Source: Jacaranda mimosifolia
Lineage: Eukaryota; Streptophyta; Magnoliopsida; Lamiales; Bignoniaceae
Direction: 5' to 3'
DNA: 64,000 nt
Assembly (NCBI GenBank): GCA_018894105.1
Contig: CM032122.1
Location: forward strand, 36,921,404-36,985,403
Shown here: positions 1-12,576 of the stretch, piece by piece
Position numbering within the stretch: position 1 is the first letter of the stretch
How the letters are laid out: each line of letters opens with the position of its first letter
The notes under the pieces: generated by a model
What the model saw: the letters and a program-made list of their open reading frames with translations, nothing else
The model's database searches: none
Told to the model about the DNA's origin: nothing
Program-made: the position numbers and the translations under genes

Positions 1-640
1 TTCTATTACAAGAGAGAGTTAGATATGTGTAGATACTATATATAAAATATTTACCTCATTTTGATATGTTTCAGGATTGTCCCCTTAAAATGTTATTGTT
101 ATTATTATTTAATATCATAACTATGAAGTTGCTTTTATTTTATATTCACTAATTGTTTTCATCTCCAATTATTTATTATTTGGCATAAAAATTTAAATAA
201 ATACTAATAATTTGGCACATTTGATGTATGTGCTAAAATTTTTATAGTATGTTTTTTTATCTAATAACAATATTTCTTTATTTTTATATAATGTAAATTT
301 ATTTTAATAATTTTAATATATTTATTTATTTATTTTGTAAATAAAAATTAAAAATTATGATAAATTGGTAATTGTAGATATAAAATATATAAGTTACAAA
401 TGGTAGTTATTATATAATTTATAGTTAGTAGAATTAAAAGAAAGAAGTGAGGGTATTTTAGACATATCATTTGAAAACACACACAAAAAAGATATGTGCT
501 TTATTAATAGTATAAATATTAAAAATATAGTAATAAATAAGAAATAAATAAATATTTTATTTAATATTATAAAATTTTAGCATACACATGTCTGCACGAA
601 AAAAAAAGTGTAGCGCAATAAAAAAAAAAAAAAAAAAGAT
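1..640. other. AT-rich upstream region, no gene seen
   Basis: This stretch is strongly AT-rich with no convincing coding frame. An A-run of 17 or more bases sits near 620-636. The last few hundred bases probably include the distal promoter of the CASP-like gene that begins at 945. The sequence becomes GC-richer from about 640, where the promoter or leader of that gene is expected. Confidence 0.5.
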
Positions 641-944
641 AATTGAAAAGTGGAAAGTTAGCTCTAACAAACCATTTACGGGTTGAACATCTACTGCACA
701 GGTGGACCCCAACTCATTTGCAGAGCTCCCACCGGACTTCAAAATGCTCCACCAGTCGTCTGCCGTCTGAAACAAACCAGCGGAGATCCTCCGGTTTAGT
801 TCAGAGTCAACCCATCGCCGCCGGCGCAGATCGAAACGACGACTTGCCAGCGGAATCACACAGCGTCGCGTATACACTCGTATATCGCTGTTTGTATTCT
901 TGGAATTGGTGAATTCATAGTGCCGAAAATTGTTAGCGAGAGCG

Positions 945-3900
945 ATGAATGTGAGCCATGGGGCGGTGCATCCCGTTGAGGTGCCGCCGTTGCAGACGGA
1001 GGGTGCGGGGAACGTGCCGCTGCCGCGCGTGCGAATGAAAGATCTCCAAGGCATGCCGGGGACAGTCGGCGGCCTGGTGTTGCGCGTGTCTCAGCTGTTA
1101 TTCGCGGTTGTGGCGCTTTCTGTCATGGCAACCACCAGTGACTTCCCTTCTGTCACCGCCTTCTGGTAAATCAATCATCTTTTACTCTAATTATTTTCCT
1201 TTTCAATTAAGACGTTCATTATAATTTTTTGGGTTGAGTAAGTTTTTTGATGCAATTTATTACTAACTATTACTACTACGATTAGTATTATGTTGTGTTA
1301 ATAGGAATTTGAGGAGGATGTTTTGGATAGAATTGTCAATCCAGCTCATAATAGGAATTTCGTGAATAGTAGAAAAGAGTGCGAAGTTCACTAGACCCAA
1401 TCTTCTGTATTGGTTAATGAGAATTTATTGTTGTTATTATTCTTATATTCATTGGTTGGAATTGAGGATTATGATTCGGATAGAGTGGTCAATCCATTCC
1501 TATTAGTTGTATGTGCGAGGGGAAGGATTACATGAAGATGGTGCTGAATTCACTAGACGTAATCTTCTCTTTGGTCATTTTTGGTTTTTTAGAATTTAAA
1601 AAGAAAAAGTGTTGAAACTGAATAAAATTTCAGCTCCCCGCCCCCCGGGTTTTACTCAGCATAGCAACATATTGGATTTTCATTTTGGAGACATGATGTA
1701 TGCTTCCATAAATTAGACTTAGCAAAAGGTTGCTTTTTAATGCAATGAACGAACTCCATAGTCCATTGATCTTAAAAAGGCATTTGTATATGTGGGCTAT
1801 CAAAAGATGCTGGTGGGATTAGGGGAAGTTGGTTTTTGATGACGATATTGCAGTGACTAGATGTCGCGCTTCTTCATGGTATCTATATTTATCCAATCTC
1901 AATTTGCCAGATGCATGTTGTGGACCAGTTGAAATTAGATATTGCATGATATAAGACTTTGATAGAATGAAGAAGAATGAAATTTGGGATTTCAAGTCCT
2001 AATTATAGAAATAAGTCCTTAAAAAAAGGCCTGGAATACTACATGAAGTTTCTTCCTTAGGCAGTGATTATCAGGGTAATATATAACTCCGCAGTCCTGA
2101 CTAAAGTTAGAAAAATCTGCTCATAATCAAAACCTCCCATCTTGTACGCACCTAGCTTAATAAATGATGAGACATTCCTCTGTTCTCTCTTTGTTGGAAT
2201 TTATTTTCATTTCTTTCTATATTTTGAGAAGGTGTGAATTCGTTGGATGGTAACTTTCAAATTTATAAAGTGAGCTTTTCTCATAAATTTTGGTTGTTTT
2301 TACCCAATGCTTGACCCCCTGCACCTGGTAACAATAGAACTATATGGCCATTTACTGAAAAATTCAATTGACAGTCAACCTGCTTCATATCGTTGAACCA
2401 GTGAAGAAAATGTTCAGAAGTTGAACTTTCTCATGTGTGTAGATTTGAAGGACATCTGCAATAGGCTTTTATGGGGGCTTCCATTTGCTTAAGACCATGT
2501 GTCTTCATTGATAAAATAAAGTACATTAATTTGGTTAGTCTTATACATCCTGCCAACAACTCACGTCTCTTTTCTCTTTTCTCTGTCTCCCCCACTTTAG
2601 CTACCTTGTTGCCGCTGCCGGTTTGCAGAGCCTGTGGAGCCTCGTATTAGCGATTGTTGATGCTTATGCACTTCTTGTAGGACGTCGCTTGCAGAATCCT
2701 CGAGCCGTTAGTTTATTTGCTGTTGGTGATGGGGTAAGTATGTCACCGAGCTAAAGTGATCACATATCCATGGAGCATTCTTGCTGGCAGACCAGTTAGA
2801 TTTTAGTGATCATTTGATCTTTGATTTCTCACCATGTGTTAATTTTAGAGGCTGTTTCTTAATCACATTTTGTGTGCATTCATCTATATATGCAATCTGT
2901 GTCCAGAGGGTCACCTCTTTCATTTCTGACATGTTATATAAAAATTTAATCCTCTTTTCCTTTTTATTTTTGTTTGAATGGGAGAGGGAATAATAATTTA
3001 GCACTTCATTAGTAAGTTAGTATTTCCTGTTCCGCCAGATATTTAGTTCTCATAAACTATTTCATATGCTTAAATGCTCCATTTAGTTGTATCAATGAAT
3101 CAAAATCCTTGGGGTGCTTATATTAACCCCAAATATTGTAGTAATAAACAATCTAAGAGGGTGGGAGTTTGGTGCCTGGTAAGATGCAGCAACAGTGGAT
3201 CGAATGTTGAGGTGGCTTCCTATATTAGCAACCTGGCATTTTTTAATACTTATTATTGTATTAAAAAATCACCTAGTTTGACCATAACTTATTATTTCAG
3301 CCTTATATCGGTTTTAATATTACACTTTTTGCGCCCTAATGAGTTCCTTTTTCCTTTTCCCCAAAATCCCTCATTTCTTTTCTCTCAGACCAAGCTTGCA
3401 GTTTATAGGTTATTCTTTTGGTGTAACTCTATGTTTTGTTTATATAAGACTTATACGACTTTTCTTAATACAACATGTCCTTGGTCGAAATAGTGCTCCT
3501 TGGGACCACTCTGTTTGATGAAATTCTAAGTGCATTTTGGTTGTGCATTGTAGGATTCCGGTTGAGAATATTACTTTAGTTTTCTCCCCTTTGACTTGAT
3601 ACTTTACTTTTATTGGTTCACCTCTCCACATTCTGTTATTCCTCTGATGTTGTTTTTACCCCCCACAAAAAACCCCCCACCTGTATATTTATATTTGCTT
3701 ATGAAATTTTTTACATGAAGTTCACTCTATACTAGGAAAGCATATAAAGGAGGATTCCTCCCTTACACCCAACCTATACTAAATCAAAACAGAAATTAAA
3801 GATGAAAAATTATAGACGAAGTGAGGGATGGTTGGCATCATCAAGTTCAGCCCCCATTCTTTTTTCCATCCAAGCCAAAGAAGGTTGCTCCATAGAAAAA

Positions 3901-4905
3901 ACTGATTGGCAAGATTCTTCAGCAGCAGAAATCTGCATAATTCTGACCAATGAAAGCTTTGAATGTAACCAGCAGACTTTTTAAGCAGCAGGGTATGGTA
4001 TAGCTTACAGAAACTATATGCAAATCCAGATATCTCTGTCCATATTGCATGTATACAGTCAGCTGGTTCAGGTCCTAATGTCCAAGCAGAACTGAGCCAT
4101 AACCAATATATCTCTGATATTAGTCATGCTTGTCTTTAACTCATCAATCATGTTCCTTATCCAAACCATTGAGCTGCTTAACCAAACTTCTTCACTTTAT
4201 TTTTTGCCCTCCACTCTTACAAAATTGCAAGTGAGCAAGAGTTGTCTGAAATTTGTCCCTTGTTAGATTGTTATTGTAGTCCCCAGTTGCATTTACTGAC
4301 ATCTCACTTAGCAGTCAATGATATTAACGTGCTTCCAACATTCTTTGGTGTTAACATTCATGTAATACATTCTTTTGATGTTAAAGCCAAGCTTTCGAGG
4401 TTGGGTATGATAAAATTGTAGGAAATATTAAATCCAATTAGAAGCCATTTATTCTTTTGACATATAATTTTAATCTCTCTTTATATACTCTTTATATAGT
4501 TGCATGAATTTTATTTATTTCTATAAACTATTTTCTGCTATGATATTTTGGCAGTATGCAATACTTTACCATCACCTTGGTTCTCGCTGTTTTTCTCATT
4601 CCCTGCTTAATTTGAACTATTACTTTGGTGGTATGGTATTCTTTTATTGGATAGTGAGATAAGAAATGTGTTTTTTGTTTGTTAAATTTAAACCTTGCTG
4701 TTGGGTGTTGTAGGTAACGTCTACCTTAACATTTGCTGCAGCCTGTGCATCTGCAGGCATTACTGTTCTAATTGGGAACGATCTTGGGTCGTGTGGCAAG
4801 AATCATTGCACAGAGTTTGAAACTGCTACAGCTATGGCCTTCCTCAGCTGGTTCACTGCTTTACCTTCTTTTTTGTTAAATTTCTGGTCATTGGCATCGC
4901 AATGA
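945..4905 (+). CDS. CASPL5: CASP-like protein, subfamily 5 (CASPL5), 3 exons
   Basis: Exons are 945-1165, 2601-2733 and 4714-4905, all with GT-AG introns of 1435 and 1980 bp. Joined, they give 546 bases, or 181 residues plus TGA, the usual size for this family. I chose the ATG at 945 because the family begins MNVSH; an in-frame TTG at 930 is not a plausible plant start. The N-terminus has a proline-rich stretch followed by [14 protein letters not shown] (about 27-40), a hallmark of the CASPL5 group. Four membrane segments are visible at roughly 44-64, 75-99, 119-138 and 156-178, so it is a tetraspan plasma-membrane protein. TM1 contains LRVSQ with the arginine typical of CASPs (R47). The second outer loop has two cysteines (C145, C150). 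Relatives of CASPs scaffold wall-modifying membrane domains; the exact role of subfamily 5 is poorly known. The cysteine codon 74 is split by intron 1. Confidence 0.95.
1166..2600 (+). other. Intron 1 of the CASPL5 gene
   Basis: The intron begins GTAAAT and ends CACTTTAG. It is phase 2 and splits the codon for C74. I see no independent gene in it. Confidence 0.85.
2734..4713 (+). other. Intron 2 of the CASPL5 gene
   Basis: The intron begins GTAAGT and ends GTTGTAG, phase 0, after GDG at residues 116-118. It contains a 139-codon open frame (3074-3493), but this has low-complexity composition and no recognisable domain, so I treat it as chance. Confidence 0.85.
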
Positions 4906-5859
4906 AGAACAGCTTATCCATGATCGGTGAAATGTTGTTTTGATGTTGAAGGATTATTTGTCGTAATCTTTTGTCCTGTGATTAATGATATATATATATA
5001 TATATATGACTCAGAAATTGGTGCTGGCCCGTTTAGTGTGTACATACAAACAGTTTACGTTCAGTGCTATTTTTCTGTACGAGGAGTCAAGGACTGCTTT
5101 GATACAATTTGATTTGATTTCAAATTGTAATGAAAATATTGTAGGAACCACAGAATCACCATGAGATCAACAGCTCTTTTGTCATATGATGGATGTATCT
5201 GTGTCAGTTCTTTTTTATTATGGTATTTGACAGCTTGTGTTTTTCTATTATTACGCTATTAGCTGCAGTAATTGTAACGGTCAAGAAGGGGTTGTACTGG
5301 CGAGGAAACCACGCCTGGAACTTTAAGTCTGTCACTAAAAATTTACCGTCCCCCGCCCCATTTTTAGATTTTGTTCCAACCAAGGGTGTACAAAAAAATT
5401 GCTATTTTTAAATCAACGTCTGCAACGAGATATATTCTTAAAAGTTTGGAACTCTATAAATAGTAAAAGTAGAGGGATGATTTTAATTAAATTCAGATAG
5501 TTATGATGCCCAAAGGTGGTAGTCCCAGAGCTCCTTAAAGATTACTAGATTAATGATGTTTTTATGTCTTGTACAAGCAACCAACCACAAATGGACTTTT
5601 AAGTGAAGGAAGAATTTCTTAATATGTAAAAGACTACAGCAGAAGAGAAGAATTTACATTGGAGGATCAAAAATTTAGCAGAGAATACAAATTATAATTT
5701 GAACTAACAAAAAAATGCGAACTCGCAGGTAGATATCAAACATATAACAAAACTTTTTGATTCCTCCATATTGGCAACTTTTCTCTCAAATCCTCCCCCT
5801 GGATATGCCCCTTTTGTACACACCTCCATGAATTGAGAGTTGAGATTTCGACCAACCAT
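4906..5859. other. Convergent intergenic region (3' ends of CASPL5 and REV)
   Basis: This region separates the stop codons of two genes transcribed toward each other. A short TA microsatellite lies at about 4988-5007. The 3' untranslated regions of both genes must lie here. No additional coding frame is convincing. Confidence 0.6.
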
Positions 5860-8800
5860 TTAAACAAAGGACCAGTTCACAAAAGACAAGGCTAGGCAGT
5901 GGACGCTGTTCTCTTCTGCTGCGAAGACTTTCCACACAATGGCTTGTTCATATGAGACATGCCGCCCCATTGTTGACATGCAGATACCACCAGGCAAGTA
6001 AGCGAATCCCTGCAAATATAAGAACTTGTTGAATCAATCAAATATAGGGAACCTAATGTTGTGCAGCCAACTCAAACTACTACCTGTTGCATGATTTTAG
6101 CAAATTCTGAAAACACTGCCTTGCGCCCGGTTTCATCAAATATCTTATCTAAAGTGATATCTTGGAGAGCAACTAGGGTAGTCTCCAGCATGTCTAAGCC
6201 AGCCTGATTTGCAAATATAAAAACTGGCAGAGCCTGCTATGCCAAAAGGAGAAGTTGAACAGTTCAATGAGGAAACATTTTGATCATCCATACAAATGCA
6301 TCATTTTTAAGCATAGAGAGGATAGAGGCCAATCATGTGATACCTTCAAGGAGCAGCATAAGATGGCATCTTGGTGATGCCAAAGTGTTTTTAACACTGA
6401 TTCACCACCCACACCCATGGAATCAGCTCTTAGCAACTCAGTTCCCACATGGTAGCTGCATATGACAGAAAATATATCTCAAAATGCAAAATCACCAGAA
6501 GTAGGGGTGGGGTGAATATGATGATGGGATGCTTCCACTCCTTTATTTTTGGTGTCCATGTGCCTGTGTGTGCCAGGTGGAGTGGGAATGTGGGTTAGGG
6601 CGCAACTATGAAATGTAAGGAGTTGGAAACGCAGAACTGGTGTTATCTGGGAATCTGATGATGTCTTATCAGGGCTGAGACCAATGGCAACTTAAGAATC
6701 ATACACTTGACTAATTAGTAGTACCTATAGCTCTGGCAGATCCAATGTGCCAGTGTAACAGCTTCTGGGGAGCCCGGAGACAGCTTTGTCCCCAATGTAG
6801 GGCTTAAGCCTGATGGAGATATGGCCATGGCAACCCTCTGCACAGAGGAAATCACACTACGGACATACTGTCGTGCCATTGTTGCAACATTTTCCTGTAA
6901 ATTGCTCTCAAATGGGAATTGGAAAGCAATAATCAATACTGATCGTGCATTGTAAGATGCTGCTGCATTTTCTGCAGTATGGCTGCTTGCTGGGCCGACT
7001 TCCAGACTTGACGTTAAATCTAGTGTTCTATGCGACGTCAATGCATCCTGTACCTGTGAGTCGCCCTGCCAGACAGATCACTAGTTAGAAGCATAAAGAG
7101 TGTTCACAGATGCTTAAACTATTGGTTATCATGGTTGCACATACAGATGATGTACAGTTTTCTCTGGCCTGTATGTTCTTGCACAAACCTAAACTGATGA
7201 AATGTCATTTTCATGCTAGGTTGTGGAGATGCTTAAAGAAAGGACTTGATGTAGACACAATGCATGATAAATCTAGTTGCAATTGACAATTCCATTACTC
7301 TTTTAAGTGCCTAGAACTGGTCAAATCTTCAAAATTGAACCATTATGAAGAAATCTACCTTATCAGAAACTTATATTTCAAATCAAACATATTAAGCAAG
7401 GCTAAGCAAGGCATTAAAGTAAAATGGGTGAGCAAAACAGAAAAAATCTGTTATAAGTTCAAGTCTATGCCAGATTACTAGAGATTTATAAAACTCAAAA
7501 AAGGAAAAAGAAATGAATGGAGAAATCAGGTGGAGAATGCGTCAACTCAACTGGTTTTGAATCAAGTGGAATTATGCGAAAACCAGAAGGCAGCAACGAT
7601 GCATCATCTGGAAACATCTCGTCAATTGGTGCAAAAACAAGCTCAGAGCAGGCCCCCACTGCATTCTCATCAATTCCACTGCACATCTGCAGATAAAGAT
7701 CAGTTCGCAAATTGCATCAATTCAAAAATTTTAGATTCATTTATGCCACAGCAATACAAAAGAAAACAAGCACCTGCAGAAGATGAATGTCCCTGGATGC
7801 AAAAGCATCCTCATGACTAAGTGAGTGTCCTTCCAAACGAATAACTTCAAGCATCTGGAATGCAAACGAACAAAAGTAATGAGATTATGAGGTCAGGAAC
7901 GTCCATAATGTTCCATATGATTGAGTAGCATAGAGATTATGCTCAAATTTGTTTCAATACTTGATTCAAGTACAATTATACATCAAGATCGAAAGGAAAG
8001 TTCTACTTCTTAATGGAAATATTACCAAAGAAGAAACTGCCAAATTTAATGAAAACAATTATATCGACCCATCTACATCATCACATATTGCTACCCAGAT
8101 CCCACCAGGTTAAAGATATTAATAAGTATGCTATTTCAGAAAAAGAGTAGTTCTTGTCCATTTGATTATCACTTGTGCAAGAAGCTTAAAATTGGGGTTC
8201 AAAGACAGAAGTGTGGCATCCTTTGGATTTAAATAGGATACAAAATAACCAGAGAAAAGCGTGTACCTCTTCATGCTCAATTGTATGCCCTAGTGGCATG
8301 ATTATTTGGCTTCCAGTGAATCTTGTGGGCCTCAGTCCTGGATATGCATATGTGCTTGTTTTCAAAGACGCAGCAGCATAGGCATCAATATTAAAGTCCG
8401 CCCACTCGGATCTGTGCTCCCTTAAAAAGCGAACAAGCACTGCTGGAGGGACATTCTGGTAGGAAAAGCACAAAAATGAAGGCATAGGTTAGTCCAATAA
8501 GTTCTTGGCATAGCCATCTTGATGTGATATATTGGCATGGTATTGAATAGTGGTGAAGCTCTTCATTCAAACAAATGTGGAGGAAATTCAAATGACAACA
8601 GATTTACACTTGAATGCAGTCAATGCCACAATTGTTGTCACCTCCAACTTCCCAATTAATTGTCACAATTTCATAATATCAATCCTAAAACTAACTTTTA
8701 TCATCTCTTCGCCACTCAGACCTAGAAGGTAGAAGGGTCAAAGCATATCAAGGATAACAGTACATGAAAGCAATGCTCCAAAGATCATGTTGTTAAGGAG

Positions 8801-11800
8801 GAAAGTAACAAATTGTTCACGGGAAGTTACTTGTTATGTGGCCTTGCTAAGAGCTAACATTATTGTCATAATTGACGGAAAAGTTAGTTAAATTGAGTAA
8901 CAGAAAAGGAAAACAAAAAAATATGAGGAAGAAGTCTCTAATCAGATAATAAGTTCTAAGCAGTAAGCATGGCTGATCCATTAGATAATGCCAAGAGCAC
9001 CTGTAGCAGCATAGATGCTTTTGCACAGAGAACTCCTCCAAGCAAGGAAAGAGCATTTGAACAGGCGTTCAGGTTCTTGGCTGAACTAATGGCAACTACT
9101 ACATCTTCAGCACCATCACAGTTCAATAATGACCAACCATCATCGTTGAACCCATTAATAGCATCATTAAAGCCTCTGCAGGGAAGAAACAGTAAATCAT
9201 CATTAATCCACACGCAATTCTTACAGAGCATAAAGAAGGGGTACAAAATTGCAGAACCATATCTAGAGTGCGGAGTTTAGTGAGAAAATACAAGCAAATT
9301 ACCTGCTCAACCTCTGGCTGAAAGTACGCAGAACAGCTGGCTGTCTGCCAAGACCATATACTACTTCGCCACTTGTCTCCTGGGCTATCTGCCTAATATA
9401 TCTTAGTGCCTGTAGAAGTAACATCCACAGTGAGTAATTAGCCATGTCAGTGATATGGAAGGAACAAATTGCAAATCAACTGCTATGCATCTTAAGCCGT
9501 GCCATATAAGACATCAGAATTACACCATTCTTCAGTACAAAGTCAATTACATTTCAAAGGTTCCATGCTTTGTACTAAATTGCTCAATTTTGATCCATGC
9601 AAACTTTATAAGTCTCAGAACTTCATGTCAACTCCATAAGCAATCAAATCTGAGAGCCAAAACCAGCCATCGCTGATCTATGGAAGGTCCATATGTACAG
9701 CACTCACCGCAATCGTGATTTTCTGTGCCACAACTTTTGATGATTCATAAAGTGGCCGCAACACCTCTGGTACGCTCCATGCCTGGAATATTGGAGAGAA
9801 TTGTTAATCAAGTTATAGCCATCTAAAGAAAAATAGTGGAGCTCATTAAGCAACAAAAATACCTGTAGATTAAGGTGATCTACAATGTGAATGATTGATC
9901 CTCCACCCTCACATGGCCGAATCAAATATCCAGATGGAAGCATTTCAGCTCTAACAAACTGTGATGCAGCAGCTGCATTTGGGCCAGCCCCAGTACCGGA
10001 AAGCGATCTCTCACATACCTTCAAGGAGAGAGGAGAAACCTCAAAATCACATTAATATCAAAACACACTGACTATGAAATATGTTGGGTTCAAACAACTG
10101 AACAAACATGAGTCTTAAAGGGAATGTAGATATTTTAAAAGCAAGCAAATAGTACATTTGTAAACCACATCATTATTGATAAAATACGCATTAAGATATT
10201 AGCATGTCGAATCTCCTGTTTTATTTAGGCGGACAGCCCTTAGATCCTCGAGACTCTCGAAACCATAAGAGAAGAATTTTTCATCACCAGCAACATCAAA
10301 ATGACAATACATGGGGGCACAGACACAAAAGCATTTACTTATAAATGAAGGAAATTCTAACTTCCATGCAATGCCAAATATCAAGGTCCTATACATTTTT
10401 GAACAATCATAACCACCACACATGCAACAAGTAGGTAACATTCAAAGATATGCATACCACAAGACTGCCATTCTCTAAAGTTGTTGTGTATCTTAGAGTC
10501 CAAAAATCACGAGCAGGAGCCAGAGTAGTTGGTGCATATGTCTGAAAGCAATTATAGATTATCGACTTCTCTGAAAAGAGAACCAGAATATGAAACATAA
10601 TGATAACGACATATCACGCCACCAACCTGCGTATACAACAGTTCGATGGTTCCTCCGTTTCCCGCAGGAAACATGGTGAAAACCTCAAGGCTCCGACAAT
10701 CACGGAACCAAGATGGACAATCTTTAAGGATCTCAGCTATCTGTGAAATTTGAACATTCAGAAAAAGTGCTAGCATTCGCAACTTAATAGATTTAGATGC
10801 CAATGTCACGCGTACAAATATTGGAAATAACTCCTTTGCTCACCTTCGTAGGCTCCAAACTAACAAGACCGCAAGCTCGAGCTGCCACTCCACTACAACT
10901 TTGTGAAATGGCAAAGATTCCAACCGAATCCGGACCAGGCTGACAGCAAAAGCAAAATAGTTGGATTTAGAATTGGACAGACTGCCTCATTGATTGAAAA
11001 CAGGAAAAGAATCAAATAAACAGATGAACTGCATTTTTAGATGATTCAGACCTTCATCCCAGGCATCTGGACCCAATCAACAGCAGTTCCTGTAGCCTTC
11101 GAAAGGAACTCTGCCAAGGTCTCCTCCGCAATTGAGAGGAGTCTGCCACAAGCATACACATATTGAGGGTGAAAATGGTAAGTATGGTTTAACAATTCGA
11201 AATATGTAAGAATACAAGGAAAAACAGAAGATGAGTCAGATGAAGTACCCTGCAGGGTTGTTAGCATCTCTTAGAGAATGCCGAGGGGTCGTGACCGCTG
11301 ACTCACAACTTGCATCAGTGGTCGGTGCAGATGCCTGGAGAAATTTCCAAAAGAGAATAAGATTTGAAAGATAAGAAGTGAAAGGAGATAAGGACATAGA
11401 GATAAGGGCATATCCAAATGATAATTACCACAAAAACACAGTATAATATCATTATCATGCACTAAAAATGCAGCAGTTATTTGGCAGCAACCATGTATTT
11501 TCCATAATAGAAATCACAACATAAACACAATACTCACTACAGAAGATACATTATTCAAAAAATAACTTAATGTTTAATTTTGCAATCAAATATTTGTCCT
11601 GTAAGTGCCCAACCAATCCAATTGTCAATATTGTCAAGAGACCTATTATTCTATGCCACCAGATAAAGATGAAATTTTTTAAGATGCACAGAATGCATCC
11701 AGAATTTGCTGAAGGATGCCCAAAATTGGAACAACATGCATAGGTAGATGATAATAGATCAAATAACAGTGGTCTATAGCAGATAGGCAAACAAAAATGA

Positions 11801-12576
11801 GCAACAGTAACTAAGTAGTGAAGGGAATTACATACACTGTGCAACTGTTGCCGCATGTAACCATTCTCACACACCAGCTGCGAAACCTGCTTCTGGAGGC
11901 GATCATTTTCCTCCATTAGTAGCTTGTTCATGGCAGTCAATTTTCTGTTCACACTTTGAAGTCTGGTGGATTCTTTACGCTGCTTCTCTCGGCACCTGAA
12001 TTTATTCACAAGCAGTTAATTTTTGAGCCTTTATCGAAACAAATCATACACTGTTGTTTTGATTCCAATACACCCCACATGACCAGGACTTCACCTCAGT
12101 TAGGGTTCCAAGGCTCTAAAAAACAGCAAACTCAAGATCAAGACCCAAGACCCATTGTTTACATTAAAACTTTTATCAAATCCTAAAACTACCAAATGTA
12201 GTAATTTTTTAGAAGATGCACATGAATCAAATAATTAATCACAAAAAGATATTCAAAATAACCAAAAAAAAAAAAAAATCCTAGAATGACTATTTGAAAA
12301 AGGAAATAAAATAAAAACACTGTCAGTTCATGAAATTGCTCTTAACCTGCGGTTTTGGAACCAGACTTTGATCTGTTTGGGCTCAATGTTGGAAAGAATG
12401 GGGCATTCCCGGATCAGCTGCTGCCGGCGCAGAGAGCTGGGCTTGGGGCACTCGGCATAGACCCTCTCCAAAGCCTCCACCTGCTCCGCGGTGTACCGGA
12501 CATACTTTCCAGAATCAAGATGCTTATTTATGCTCCCACTGCTACTCTCTCTGTGATGCTGTGCCACCATAGCCAT
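5860..12576 (-). CDS. REV: Class III HD-ZIP transcription factor, REVOLUTA type, 18 exons
   Basis: Exons in transcript order: 12576-12347, 11995-11836, 11334-11249, 11142-11052, 10939-10844, 10740-10627, 10541-10458, 10018-9863, 9782-9708, 9409-9303, 9175-9001, 8455-8267, 7854-7774, 7686-7552, 7065-6725, 6455-6344, 6233-6084, 6009-5860. Every phase matches and the sum is 2532 bases: 843 residues plus TAA. Domains: homeodomain about 20-83 (IKVWFQNRRCREKQRKE at its end), leucine zipper about 85-128 (LTAMNKLLMEENDRLQKQV), lipid-binding-type START about 150-370, then the HD-SAD region, and a C-terminal MEKHLA/PAS-like domain about 700-843 ending in LSFVNWSFV. The N-terminal HRESSSGSINKHLDSGKYVR and CENGYMRQQL after the zipper point to REVOLUTA rather than PHB/PHV or CORONA/ATHB8. 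REVOLUTA relatives promote adaxial leaf identity, meristem initiation and vascular patterning in the nucleus. The mRNA carries a miR165/166 site. All exons look intact. Confidence 0.97.
10929..11061 (-). promoter_or_regulatory. miR165/166 target site, created by splicing exons 4 and 5 of REV
   Basis: Exon 4 ends with TGGGATGAAG (11061-11052) and exon 5 begins CCTGGTCCGGA (10939-10929). Once the 112-bp intron between them is removed, the two halves form the conserved HD-ZIP III site that pairs with miR165/166. It encodes PGMKPGPD at residues 186-193 inside the START domain. In this family, pairing leads to cleavage of the mRNA and confines the protein to adaxial tissue. The genomic DNA itself does not hold the contiguous site. 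Confidence 0.93.

Noticed and set aside
930..944. In-frame upstream start for CASPL5 (five extra residues)
   Set aside because: The codon is TTG. The family begins with MNVSH at the ATG at 945.
3074..3493. 139-codon open frame within CASPL5 intron 2
   Set aside because: It has no domain, a poor start context, low-complexity composition and lies in a well-defined intron.
8969..9280. 103-codon plus-strand frame over REV exon 11
   Set aside because: It is the antisense shadow of a verified REV exon.
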